A stretch of 64,000 nt of DNA from Datnioides undecimradiatus (lineage: Eukaryota; Chordata; Actinopteri; Lobotiformes; Datnioididae). The translations under genes were made by a program, and so were the position numbers. Below the pieces are notes generated by a model that made no database searches, was not told the origin of the DNA, and was given only the letters and a program-made list of their open reading frames with translations. Shown here in pieces: positions 34,313-46,190 of the stretch. Numbering within the stretch: the stretch's first letter is position 1; each line of letters begins with the position of its first letter. The DNA lies in NCBI GenBank assembly GCA_008933995.1, contig WARS01002804.1, positions 516,001-580,000 on the forward strand, written 5' to 3'.

Positions 34313-37300
34313 AATGCATAAGTCAACGTTTTGTTTTGTTCTCATGATTCAATGAAGTATACCTACATACATGTGTAATTCCCAGCCTGAATGCCAAATG
34401 GTTTAACAATCACTGTAATCACTGTGGAGACATCAAAAGCGTCCCCCCAGTAATCAGATATGATCCCGTTTGATTGAAAACATACTGAAAAATCAATCAA
34501 TATTACAGTAATTGATAAGATCTTAAGCTGGTTGACCCATGCAATGTCTGCCGATGCACGCAAAGTATTGGATGGCTCGCCATGAGAAACAGCACGTCCT
34601 GCTGCCACCATTTGGATAACAGCATGCTAACCTTAGCATTTAGCACAAAGCACCACTGTGGCCATAAGAGCAGCCTTGCAGAGCAGCTAGCAGAGTTTAT
34701 AGATGTTAATCCTACTTTATTTTGTTTGTCTGTCAAGGAGATTTTAAACTCACGGCTGTGAAATGCAAGCATTGAACCAACGAGGTGCACACAATGGCTA
34801 AACGTAGCAGTTAGCATCAATTGATGACGTTTAGACGTACTTGAGCATAAAATATTGCAATAAAATCATGTTTAAACAACCTAATTGTAACCTTGAAGTC
34901 TAAAAATATACTTTTTAAATCTCTGTAACGATCTTGATGTTGAAATGTTATTTGTAAATTACTTAATTTATGCTTACTTGACACCAGCAAATGCACTGAA
35001 ATGACTCTCCTGGGTGGACAGTCCAAATGTAAACCACAGAAAGCAGTTTTCACCCCCCACCACCACTCGGCATTAATCGATTTCACCTGGTCCCTTAGCA
35101 GCCTGAACAGCCTCAACAGTCTTCCACTTCAATGCATATTGACTGTAGTCCACTTAATCAGGAGAAGATCTGTTTCCACTTATTGTAGCTTCTTCCAAAC
35201 AATACTGCGCTCTGCAGCAGCGCAAAAAGAAATAAATTCACACTCAGTGCTCCAATGTACTGCAGATATGTGTCTGTTACAGGGTGAACACACATCCAAA
35301 TGCAGCTTTACCCCCGCAGACACTGAACCCGTGAATAACGCCATGCATACACAGCACAGACTGCATTTTTAAAGATGGATGATGGGTTTTGAGGTCAAAG
35401 TCTGCACAGTCGTGATCGTTTGACTCAGTTTAAACACACATGAGCTGTTAATCATGATATAAACACCAGAAAGATGAAAATCCAAACATGGATCAGTGTG
35501 ATAAGGGGGGCAATTTGTTTTAGGGGCTTTAAATAACTGTATAAATTGAAAGTCTCTGTCTTCAGTAACACATACCCTCTGTATCCCTGCAGCTCTTTTC
35601 CGGACTCCAAAGAGCAATATCCCGACTTCCCCTTTAAAAATGGAGGCATGACCAGCGCCATCGAGTTGAAACGCCCCGTCGGCGCCCACTGCCACGGCAC
35701 CAAAGCCTTGGCGTGTGAGGACAGCGTGGACAAACTGCTGGCAAAGAAGAAACTCTACATCGCTTCGGCCGTCTGCCTCGTCTTCATGATTGGTGAAGTC
35801 ATAGGTAAAGGTTTAGAAACTCAAACGACAGGAAAGGCAGAGAAAACAAGGTCAGACGTTTGTATTTCTCAATGGTTTTTATTTTTTTTAAATAGCCAAG
35901 CAAGATTTGACTTATAAGATGACGACACCAACTAATTTCCATCAGCGCCTGTTTGACAGTTGGGCAAACCTGTGATTTTCAGAAAGACAGTTTCTATCGA
36001 TGGAAGCCTTGTAGCTGCGGCTGACTTCTTATTCCCATTAGATTTTTAGCGGCTCTGACAACCATCCCCCGTGGACGTCAAGAGCTGGCGACGTCAACAG
36101 TGATTTGGTTGTCAGAGGCCGCGTTGGGATCTCCAGTAAAGTGTTTTCCACTGGCACATGAATGATCGATGTAAGCTCTGCCGCGGTGAGACGTTTGATG
36201 GCAAATGGTGCAAATCCAGAGAGACGCTAAACAACTGAAATCAGACAAGTATGTCATGTAGAAAATAGCCTTTATCGTGTGGAAAGTTCATTAATGACAA
36301 AACTAATTAGTGAGCGCACAGCAGCAAGGGCTCAGCAGCCTTTGAGAGTCCCCAGGGAGTATTTAAAGCAAAGAAAACAACATTTTAAACCCAAAACTGG
36401 GCAGAAATGTGATCTTTCAAGGACATGAGAAGGAACTCTTTGAAAAGTGCTCAGCAGATGTTTGTTTTACAGAGTAATTTAAGGTCCCACTTTCTTAGTA
36501 ACAAAAGACTAATTTCAGCTCTGGTTTTGTGTCAGATTAGCATAAATCTTGTGGCTTTTGAGTTGGGGCAAAGATGCAAAAATTTTAATTTTTTTTTGTG
36601 TTTTCTTGATATATTGCTAAAGATCAGAGGTGGAAAATTGCTTATTTATCCACGAAATGAGTCATTTATACAATATTTTAACACCCAAGTTGGTTGACTG
36701 ATGACAAATATGTGATGTGAACTGGACAGACACAAAAATTAAAAATTTTAAAAAAGTTTAAACTTATACCAACATAAAAGTTAAAACTTTCATATAACAA
36801 AACAAAATTACCACTAATGTTGGGCAAACACAAAAAACAAAGAAACTACAAAAGAAACGAGCTTCAAACTTTTCATGTGCCTCAGTATAAAACAGTGGCT
36901 GATCGCCCAGATGTTTATGACGATATAAAAGAACATTGCATCTCTTTTACCCGAGGCATCGCTCTGTATCTAAGTATTAATACATATCACGGTTTGTAGC
37001 TGCATTAAATTACAGACTTAACAAACCTTTGAATGGCTGAGATAGATGTTATTAAAGCTCGAGGGTGTTGCTTCGCTTGGTGACACAGTCCTCATCAGCA
37101 GGTTTTTAAAGTCTGTTTCCTTGATAACTTCATATTCCTTCATCTTTTAATAACTGTATTAGGTTTCATGCAAAGATTCAGCTAAAAGCTCATTAATATG
37201 TCTCACAGGTGTGTGTTGGTGTTTCCTACAGGGGGCTACCTGGCCCACAGCCTGGCCATCATGACTGACGCGGCCCACCTCCTGACGGACTTTGGCAGCA

Positions 37301-40300
37301 TGATGGTGAGCCTGTTCTCCCTGTGGATCTCCTCCAGACCGCCCACCAAAACCATGAACTTTGGTTGGCACAGATCAGGTCAGGACGAGAGATCAGATAC
37401 CTCAGAGTGGGTGGATGGAGAGAGGAAGCTGAGTGGGGGGACGGATGGATGACTGGATGGTTTATTTGCTCATCTGTAAATGTAACAATCACTAGATAAA
37501 ACACATATGGTGGAAACAGCCCTTGGTTAAAGCTGCAGGGTGCGACTTCTGTTACACAAACACTGTTGACGCTCCAAGTTGCTGCAGTTGCTGCCTGCTA
37601 CAACTCTTACAACCAGTCTTTAGTGCAACTGTACCACTGCTCCATTGTGGAAATGTCACACCAGACACCAGATTTAAAAACTCTGTGTTATGAAACAAAG
37701 AGTGAATTATCTATAGACTGTATGAAAGCGTGGGCGGGGCTACAGTGACGTCACCCAGAGGTTTCTGCAGAGCAATCATGAACCTCCACGTGGTGGATCT
37801 GGATGTCGGCCATCTTGGCAGTGCGCGATGTTGCATAACTCCTGTCTAATCCAAAGATGGGGCAGAGGTGTCATGTGGGTGGCGGCGAGGCAGGGCTGAA
37901 TGATGCATGGTTGCTGCAGACAGCGGGCGGATAGCTGTCAGTCAAAGAAGCCCCGCCCCTTCATTCTGCATACCTTTAGGTGTTAATCTGACACTTCACG
38001 CCACTTTGCAGCCTCGGAGGTTGCAGCGTGGATGTATCTGGTGGTTGATTTATTCGTAAAATAAAGTATAACCTTATAATCTATTTTGTTGCACCTTCAG
38101 GCAACTTTTGGTTTTACCTTCTCCAGCAGGTGGAGCTGCATCCAGCTGTGCTACATGTGTCTAACCTCTGAGTCTCTGCGTCTGACACTAGTTTGAGGCT
38201 CTTCCTCTGATGTGCTCTGCTATGCGACTTCGTGTCGTGCTGCCACATTCAGACAGACGCACTAAGCTGATGAACTGTGTTACTGTGTTAAAGTGATTAA
38301 CATTCACGCCTCCCTTCCCTCCGCAGAGATCCTCGGGGCGTTCATCTCAGTCATTTCCATCTGGATTGTCACGGGGGCTCTGGTCTACTTAGCCATCGAG
38401 AGGATTGTGCGCAACGACTATGAGATTGATGGCCACGTAATGTTAGTCACCTCCGGCTGCGCTGTCATCGTCAATATAATGTGAGTGGTCCTCAGCACAA
38501 TGGGTGATAATATGGTACATTATGTTGCTGCAATAAAGGTAAAAAGTGCTATTTAAAGCTGCAGACTTCATGATAATATTACAAATTATACTTCAAATGT
38601 GCTGAAAATTCCTAAAAAACCAGACTCAAAGATCTTGAGATGTTCCTGGAGGTCTTTTACCAAAGTCCAGGATTTAACGTTCCCACGCTGCAGAACCTGA
38701 ATCGTTGTCATCTCAGGAGTTGTGATTATAAGCCGCTGCACCTCTTCCTGTCTGCAGCATGGCCTACATCCTCCATCATTCCACCACCTTCCACGCCCAC
38801 GGCAGCGGCTATCACCAGATCGACGAGGACGGCCAGAGTCCGGTCGCTCATGGCCACTCCCACACGCTCCTCAGCGGCCACGGCAACACGAGCGTCCGCG
38901 CCGCCTTCATCCACGTGGTGGGAGACCTGCTGCAGAGCGTCGGCGTCATGGTGGCGGCCATCATCATCTACTTTCGGGTCAGATATAGATCACATTCCTG
39001 TTAGGGTGAGGCGGAAGCCTCAGCTTGCTGATGTTTGGCGCTTTAATTAAATCAAATATGATCCAATGTGATGCAGCTCGACCTGAATTACAACTCTGAG
39101 GTCTATGTTGTTGTTATAATCCTGATTTTCAGTTGATTTGTGACTAGTTTTGGGTCTAAATAGCATTGCAGGAGCTTTTCTACGAAACTCATTGGAAGAC
39201 ATTTCCTGGGTCCTAATAAGGGATTTCTTGCCAAAAACTCTCAAATTGATCAGGTATTTTAAAATGATCAGAGTATTCAGAGGCATATTTTAATGTGTGC
39301 CGTAATCAGAGTGCTGTTTATTATGGATGAAAGGGTTAAATATTTCCATCATCATGCATGATGTTCCCCCCTTCTCCCTTTCGCCCTGAGCACTGTGATG
39401 GCTTGTGACTGTGGAAGAGCACACACCATCTGATGTCCCTTCACTCCCTTTTAAAGTCTCTTTGCTCTCTTTCAGCCCGAGTATAAGGTCGCAGATCCCA
39501 TCTGTACGTTCCTGTTCTCTGTCTTTGTCCTCTGCACCACCATCACCATCCTCAGAGACGTCTTTAGGATACTCATGGAAGGTACTTTCACTCAGAGATC
39601 AATGAAACTGGTGTAAACAGGTTGAAGGAAAATGGTGGAAATGTTTTCTGGTGATGATTTGTGGGTTTTTTTTACACAATAAAACAAATAAAAGAAAATT
39701 AATATAATTTCTTAGACTTAATAAGAAATGCATGAGGAGCTGTTGCAAACAAAACATCCTTAACCTTATATGCGATTGGAGCCAGAGAAGGATTAGCTTA
39801 GCTTATCTTAGCTTAGTGACGACAACAGCTAACTTTTCTTGCTTTAAGACAGGAAAAAAGAAGCCTGGGTGCTCAAAATAATAAATTTTAGATCAAAAAT
39901 CTGTTTGAAGCTATCAGAAACTGGGAAGAGTCTAACGAGGAGTGAAACATTATTGTCTTGAGGATGTTTTGACGTCTGTAGATCTTTGTTTGGGCTTTAG
40001 CAAAGCTAACTGACGAATTAGCATGTTGTATCTTGTTTTTTAAATCTGAACACACAGAAATGTAAAAATGCTAGCTTTACACACATACTCGTGTTCTTCA
40101 CGGTAAGCTAATCTAGCCTCTGGCTCCAACTCTAATAAACATATATTTGGAAATGCAACTGTCACTTTCTTGCCGAGTGTCAGATGAGAAGGCTCTCATA
40201 TCTCTTTGCTACTTATGGGACTGTAGCCTGCAGCTGGTTAGCTTAGCTTAGCATAAAGACTAGAAACAAGGCCAAACAGCTCGCCTAACGCCTACTTACC

Positions 40301-42462
40301 CCTCCCCCATACTCACTTATTAACATGTTTTTTCTTGTTTAAACTGTGAATTAAAGAGTAAAACACATCAGTTGTTTGTGCAGACTGACTGGGCTTGGAT
40401 TAAACAAACGAGATATAACGTGTTAACAGGTGAAGTTTGGAGGTGATGGTATTTCTAAACTCTGGAGAGACCAAGGCTAGTTGTTTCCCCCCCGTTTCCA
40501 GTCTCTGTGCTAAGCTATGCTAACGGCTATAGATACGGATACACCCGGATGTGGGCGCTGTCTATATCACATATGCACAGTATCCAAAATGTTGTTTTAC
40601 AGCGGCCCATGAGCTGATGAGTTGTTTATGACCAGAGCCGTGTTCCTCGCCTGCAGCCGAGATCAAGCTGTCAAGCTTTGACCTGATCTGACAAGGTCAC
40701 ATGATGCTACCGGCTGTCATGTTCATGCGTTCAGGAGTGGATCAGAGACATATTCAGTCAATCTTCATATACGGCTGCAGATATCAGACGTATCTGCACA
40801 CGCTTTAGAGACGCTAGCAGCAGGATTTTTAAGTACACAGACCTCAGTTGGCCGCTCCAACTGTGAAGTTTACGCAGAACAAAGAACAAGAGCACAGATG
40901 GTCACATCCCGGGGTCGTCCTAAGATTTCGGGGACATTTTAAAATTGTGTTTGCACATCACTGAACGTCCTCGAGATGACCATACAAGAAGAAGAGCCTG
41001 GGGCATCTTTCAAAACATTTAATGATAGCGGAAACAGGCCGATGCAAACGAAAACCCAAACATTTTCAGGCAGAGTTAATACAGACAGACCGAATGCCTC
41101 AGCATCGACCTCACATCCCTTCAATAAAATATATAAAGTAATAAAATGTGCTACATTAAACTGCAAAACTAGCTGGTTACCTATAAAAACAAGACGAACA
41201 GGTTCTCATCACCCTCAGAAACCTGACGTCAGTGTCTCCCGGCTCCTTCGGGGTCTGTCGTGTTTTTCAGGGTCTCCTAAAGGGATTGAGTTCAACTCGG
41301 TGAAGGAGGTGCTGCTGTCAGTGAAGGCGGTGAAGTCGATGCACTGTCTGCACCTGTGGGCTCTGACTCTGGGCCAGGCGCTGGTCTCTGTTCACCTGGC
41401 CATAGGTAACACAACACTCACCGATGAACTACAGCTGAAACGCTAGAACAGGGTCTAAGAGTAGAGGGTTTTTGGATGTTATACACATCTTTTGTAAAGA
41501 TTGTAAAACCAAATTTGTGGCATTTAGCTTGATTTAACAGTGAAGTGAGCTCTGACAATGTTCAGTTGTTTTACCTTATTATTCATCTGCAGCGAACAAG
41601 TCTCTGACCAGCAAGTTAATCAAACGTGGTGTTAACCAAAGATTTCACCATGTTCCTGTCTGCAGCGGAGGAAGCACTCACTTCTTATACAACTAAAAGT
41701 TGCAGTAACTCAGTGTAAAACAGGAAAAGTCATTAATTTACAATCAGACTGTAAAAGTACAAAAGTTAAAGCATCAAAATATACTTAAAATGCAAAAAGT
41801 ACTCATGCATCAATCCTGATTTTCAGAAAAAAATACATATTTTTGTAATTAGTATGTTTCATTATATAATAGGTTTCATTGTTATTATAAATGAGCACAG
41901 TAATGCAGCTCTAAAATGTAGTGAAGTATTGATTACTACTGGAAAAACTAAAGAGTTTAATACTAAAGGCTTATGTTAATGTTCTTAGCTCCTCTCCAGC
42001 ACACTGATGTTGATCTATGATTAAAGCTGATTTCAGCTTCACCTACCCTGTTTCCTACAGAAAGGTCGATAATCAAAACATGTATTTTGGTAAAATCTGA
42101 GTTTGAGCCTCCTGAGCTGCATATTCTCCTGCTGCAATGTTGTTGCATGATGTTATGGTGTTTATTTAATTGAGTGAAAGAAAGAAAACGCGTAAAAGGC
42201 TGTATTTGATATTAAATCCAATCCTTTTCAGACCCTGCAGGAGAAAACAGAGACGCACTGTGAGAATATGTATATAACAGACTGACTGTGTTGTTTCTGC
42301 TCTTCTTCAACATCAGAGGAGGGTGCCGACGCTCAGTCTGTGCTGCAGGAGGCCACCGATCTGCTCCACACCAAGTTCGGTTTCTACAGCATCACCATCC
42401 AGGTGGAGCTCTACTCCGAAGACATGAGCCACTGCTCCCACTGCCAGGACCCCAGTGACTGA
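26742..42462 (+). CDS. slc30a3: Vesicular zinc transporter (ZnT3-like), complete, 8 exons, 400 aa
   Basis: A cation diffusion facilitator that moves cytosolic Zn2+ into vesicles in exchange for protons; ZnT3 fills synaptic vesicles. Exons: 26742-26824, 35593-35804, 37232-37378, 38327-38480, 38758-38977, 39476-39581, 41271-41405, 42317-42462. All introns are GT-AG and in phase (1203 nt). TM1 lies near 82-98. TM2 carries HLLTD (His114, Asp118) and TM5 carries HVVGD (His251, Asp255), which together form the HDHD zinc site. The loop between TM4 and TM5 is His-rich ([15 protein letters not shown]). The cytosolic domain has HCLHLWALT, and the C-terminus ends [10 protein letters not shown] with the CxxC of ZnT2/3/8. 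ZnT3 is preferred over ZnT2 because of [15 protein letters not shown] and the mpv17/gtf3c2 neighbours. An slc30a2 assignment is not fully excluded. Confidence 0.95.
28512..28880 (+). repeat. Teleost dispersed repeat, tactccattac type, degenerate copy
   Basis: Begins cagtggtggaagaagcactcgg and ends near aatttagtgtttagtctcattcttccactg. This is the start-to-end order I remember for the fish repeat that is also seen at 1385-1615 and 41666-41945. Divergence between the copies is high. Confidence 0.5.
31020..31160. repeat. Teleost dispersed repeat fragment (gctaagctaac type)
   Basis: Contains ccagtctttgtgctacgctaagctaactg followed by ctggctgcagcttcatattta. I remember this sequence as one end of an abundant teleost repeat. 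A longer copy lies at about 40160-40530. Confidence 0.55.
32059..32080. repeat. (TA)n microsatellite
   Basis: Uninterrupted TA units in slc30a3 intron 1. Confidence 0.9.
33118..33312. repeat. Minisatellite with ~24-bp units
   Basis: Imperfect tandem copies of tagcattgtcactgtgagca, alternating agcatgt and agcctttt variants, with the most regular part at 33174-33305. Flanking sequence carries the related ttagcatgctaac words. Confidence 0.85.
33913..34310. repeat. Cluster of (GT)n microsatellites
   Basis: GT runs at about 33913-33945, 34040-34078 (imperfect, with gcgtgtgtgc), 34138-34151 and 34273-34309 in the last kilobases of slc30a3 intron 1. Confidence 0.85.
36049..36122 (+). ncRNA. Candidate hairpin (pre-miRNA-like) in slc30a3 intron 2
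   Basis: The left arm gcggctctgacaacca (36049-36064) is the reverse complement of tggttgtcagaggccgc (36106-36122), with a single bulged C. Inside, gtggacgtc (36071-36079) can pair with gacgtcaac (36090-36098) with one mismatch, leaving a 10-nt loop. The 74-nt length and stem-bulge-stem form suit a microRNA precursor. No match to a named miRNA is recalled. It could equally be a foldback repeat fragment. Confidence 0.35.
37711..38010. repeat. Probable dispersed repeat in slc30a3 intron 3
   Basis: The segment from tatagactgtatgaaagcg through gtgacgtcacccagaggttt and ggccatcttgg to gccccgccccttcattctg has the order of a dispersed sequence I remember from other teleosts. A related piece may lie at 44500-44730. 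The assignment is from memory. Confidence 0.4.
40160..40530. repeat. Teleost dispersed repeat (agcttagcttagcataaagac type)
   Basis: Contains cagctggttagcttagctta, cataaagactagaaacaagg, aacaaacgagatataacgtg and gtttccagtctctgtgctaa in order. This matches a widespread teleost repeat I know by its signature. It sits in slc30a3 intron 6. The preceding 39780-40150 carries further gctta words and may belong to it. Confidence 0.65.
41666..41945 (+). repeat. Teleost dispersed repeat, tactccattac type, degenerate copy
   Basis: Starts gcggaggaagcactcacttc and includes gactgtaaaagtacaaaagt and gcaaaaagtactcatgcatc. It is the same family as 1385-1615 and 28512-28880, inserted in slc30a3 intron 7 about 260 bp after exon 7. 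Confidence 0.5.
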
Positions 42463-45400
42463 CGATGATCCCGGGCCGGACCAAGAGACACGGAACGGGA
42501 CTCAGGCACATTTTCATTCCCCTGTGGGTGAGCCGGACCAGCGAGGGCTGTATTCACAGTGCAGCTACAGCATCAGCAGCAGTGGAGGAGGAGCAGGAGG
42601 AGGAGAGTTTTTGGTTGTGTTTGCAATTTTAAGTCACAAAGAAATTAGACAAGAAAAATCATCCATGTGTTTGCAGAAAGAGTGCAGGAGCTCCATGCTA
42701 ACGGTGTTAGCTAACAGCGTTTTTTAAGAAATACTGGGATCATTTCCCAAGAAGAACTGGAGTGAAACAAACCTGAGCCCTGATGAACGAAATGTCCTAA
42801 AAAAAACCCAAACAAACCCACGCAACAGAGCCACAAAACCTCTTCCACTTGACCTCCTTGTCATCTGAGCACCATCACCAAAACACAAAATCACACTACA
42901 CCATTAGTTATGAAGCTATGTCTGGCCAAAAGATGGAAAATGATCCAAAATAGCAAAACGTTTCCACCAGAGTTGCTTGCTAGCTCACAGCTAGCTCACA
43001 GCTAGCTTAGAGTAGCTGCGACTAGCTTTGAAACCGGTTCCTGCAGCTCATCGACAGGAAGTTGATTGAGGAAAAAAAAACCCGTTTTTCTTGCACTTGA
43101 ATATGTTTTTTATGTTTGTCAACTCAAGAACTTCTGGGTAATGTGCTGTTTTACAGTTTGCATCAATATAAACACGACCAGTAGGCGCAGCAGGAGTCTG
43201 ACGTGACACAATATCCAGTTTACCGGGTCTGCTGCATCTCCGTTTGACATTTCCATGACTAAACTTTTAAATTTATATATTAAAAGGACATTAAAGTAAC
43301 ACAGAATTGATGTTTATGCAACACACAGTCTGATGCTCAATGGAAGTAGCTGCTGGGTTGAAAACACTGCCTAACTTTTTAGTATTTCGTGTAAATTAAG
43401 GAAAAACTGCCAGATGTCAAACAACACAATGTTCCTGCTTTGGGACACAACAACTTACACAACGTTAATGCAAATCCTGGCATGTTAGCATGGAGCGCCT
43501 GACGTGACGTCCTCACACGGGACACATGGATGACTTTGATGTCTGCTGTTTCAAGAATAACTTTTCCATTAATGGCCCGTGTGGCCGGACGCTCGCCCTA
43601 ACCTGCTTTCCGCTTTAGGTCGGACATGACTCTGCAACGCTGGCTGCTCACAGACGACATTTTTTAGGAGTTTCATTTGCAGAAAAGTTGGTTTTTGTCA
43701 CAAAACTCATTGCGAAAGTTGTCTTTTAAGGAAGGAAAGCATGAATAATACCTCTCTAAAGTAAAAACAAGCTCATTTTATGCATTACATGGCCTTAGGA
43801 GGATGGCGGGCCCGGGTTGTGAGGACTTTAAAGCGCCGCGATAAATAAACGGAACCTTTAAAATCTATAAAAACTGCACTTTTGTCGAGGAGTGAACCTG
43901 AAACAGCAGCAGCATAAATGAAAACACGACTGAGAGCCATGATGTCGGTGCAGCTTCTTCAGGCCGTCGTTAACGATATTCCTAATTTGCAAACTGATCT
44001 GGTCAAAGCCTTCACTCTGGTCTAAACTGTTCCAGTCCTCCCTTTAAACATTAAACTGCGCCGTGCCTCAAAACTCATTTATCTCAGATTAAAGGAAGAT
44101 TCAGTGGAACATGGAGCCACTTCTGATGGGAGTGTTTGCCTGATAGTGGGCGCTGTATTGATTGAGCAGAGGGGAAATGAGTAAGTGTCAGACTGAGAAA
44201 GCGTTCGGCCGCTTCCAACGTCAACTCAGAGCAGACGTTCAGGTCTGAGGGCAGAGATGATTTAGTCCCGCGGTCGGACGATTAGTTTCAGCCTCGCGCC
44301 GTCATCTCTCTTCACTCCTGCAGCCTCAGTGTTACACATCCATCTGCTCCATGTCTCCCTGATGATTCCATCTATCTGTCCGTCCATCCAACCAGTGCAT
44401 CTGTGTTCAGCAAGCCTGAGGTCCTGCAGCCGGCTGGATTTTCAAAATAAAAGCGCTGGGAGGGTAACAGGAGCTTGTTTCCGTCCAAACCCAGCATGCA
44501 GTCTGTTATTGGCTGAGCACTATCATGACACAGACTGTAAATAAAGATGGCCGACACGTGTCCACGTCCTCCAGCTGTACAAACATTAAGCCAAAGTAAC
44601 CCAGATTTGGGCGGCGCCGTGCTGCCCTGGTTGTGTCATTTGGAGTCTGTGGAGCCACTGTGTCGATGTTTTAGCTTCACGCTTGAGGCGCCAAAACATC
44701 TGCCAACTGTCTTTATACACACACACATTTTAATAAAATAGTAAAAACGTGGCGCAAAATCTGCATTGTGGCCTGTTTCCAAGCCAACAAGTCGTCACCA
44801 TCAGTCATTCGGTCTCCAAATCACGAGCAAATACAGTCCAGGTTTAAAAATACCAATGTTCCCCTTGAAAGATTCAAATCAGGCAGTGAGAACTGGCTCA
44901 AACGTCCTCAATCCAAAGGTCTAAAACCGCGTCTCACACAGACGGAAGAACTCCTCGTCGTGTGCAGCGATGCTTATATATTCCAATTACACTTGAATGC
45001 CACCTCCACTGCTTCTTTGTATACTTGAGCTCACACAAGTCTCTATAACTCATTTTAACACTGCCTGACACTGTAGTTTGCTCCTTTTGTTCCTTTCCCC
45101 TTACTCCGACTCTATTCAGCACATTTCAAACCGGTCCAGTTCAGCTCCCACCTGTTCATCCAGCTTCTTCAGGAAAGGGGTTCACCCTCTTGGGAGCCAG
45201 AAGTGGCAGCTTAGGAATCAAATCTGTGGGTTAAAGGCGGTGCTAGAGGGACGATCGTGGTGTCATTTAATTTCTCTGGACCACAAACATCCACCTCAAG
45301 CGATGATCGGCAGCCCGTTTCGTTCGGTTCTGGTTAAAGCTTCAAACCTGAGGAGTGAAAATATGTTTTTGAGGTCATTTTTACACCCACAACAAGCCGG

Positions 45401-46190
45401 GCGACGCGCCCGTAACGTCTCGCAGCTACTTTAAAGTGTTAATGTCGTCAGCTGCTCTGAAAAAGACAGGGCAGCTGTTCATCGCAGACGCCTCGCCGAC
45501 ATCCACTCCGACCCAAACACTTGCATGGTTGTTAGCTGTTGTTCAATATCATGTACAGTAAGACGTCTCTTGTTCAACTGCCAATCAGAATACGTTGATA
45601 CGCCATGCGGAGGATTAATCAAAGACGTATAAAACCTTTAAAATTCTATATTTTCACTGATTTTTAAGCAGATCCTGTATATTTAAATACAATTTTCCTT
45701 TTGAGATAGTGCAAAATGAGAACATGTGCGGACCCAACAGCTACGAAGACTTAAAAAAACAAAGTGAATGTAACGAAGACCAACGCGTTTTTGATGAACA
45801 CGCAGACTGAAGGTCTCCTCCACGGGCTGCGGTGTTAAACTCCGTCCCTTCGCAGTCTGACGCAGCTCATTTCATTCCAGGAAAAACACTGTTTGTTTGT
45901 TTGTTATGGAAAGCCCAATGTTTTGAGAATGCTCTGTATCGTGCCGTTGCCGTCTTTGTGTGACTGTTGTAAATATGTCGGATATTGTGAATTTCCCGTG
46001 TACGATTTTGTGTATACATGTGTAAATACATCGACCTCTCCTTGTACACTCGGGTCATGTTTGTCTAAGTGTTCTGGTGGCGTTGCATAAATCCACGTGT
46101 CACATCTGTGATTGTTTGATAGCTCATTTTTATGTGTGGAAAGAGTTTTTTTTCTTTTTGTAAAGTGAAATAAAAGGTGGCAGACGAAGA
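42463..46190 (+). other. slc30a3: slc30a3 3'UTR (probable)
   Basis: No exon was recognised after the stop codon. The first strong signal followed by an appropriate break is AATAAA at 46169-46174, giving a UTR of about 3.7 kb. Earlier AATAAA words at 44446 and 44539 could give shorter forms. A probable dispersed-repeat fragment (agactgtaaataaagatggc) lies at 44500-44730. A brain-expressed gene with a long UTR would not be surprising. Confidence 0.5.
46169..46174 (+). terminator. slc30a3: Candidate slc30a3 polyadenylation signal
   Basis: AATAAA after a T-rich stretch (tttttttctttttg) and followed within 15 bp by a G-rich run. This is the last plausible plus-strand signal before the convergent gtf3c2 gene. 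Confidence 0.45.

Larger units (their letters stand above)
26825..35592 (+). other. slc30a3: slc30a3 intron 1 (8.8 kb, AT-rich)
   Basis: No nested gene was seen on either strand. It holds repeats listed separately (28512-28880, 31020-31160, 32059-32080, 33118-33312 and GT runs). Unique AT-rich segments such as 29640-29830 and 32390-32640 are rich in taattag, attaattag and similar homeodomain-type words, making them candidates for neural enhancers. That role is inference. Confidence 0.45.

Noticed and set aside
38640-39050. 136-codon frame in slc30a3 exon 5 region as an independent product
   Set aside because: Out-of-frame shadow of exon 5 plus intron; the ZnT reading is the conserved one.
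26742-42462. slc30a8 or slc30a2 identity for the zinc transporter
   Set aside because: ZnT8 differs at the TM1-TM2 junction and in the loop; ZnT2 is close, but the GNTSVRAAF loop end, GDLLQS and the mpv17/gtf3c2 neighbourhood favour ZnT3. Kept as residual uncertainty.
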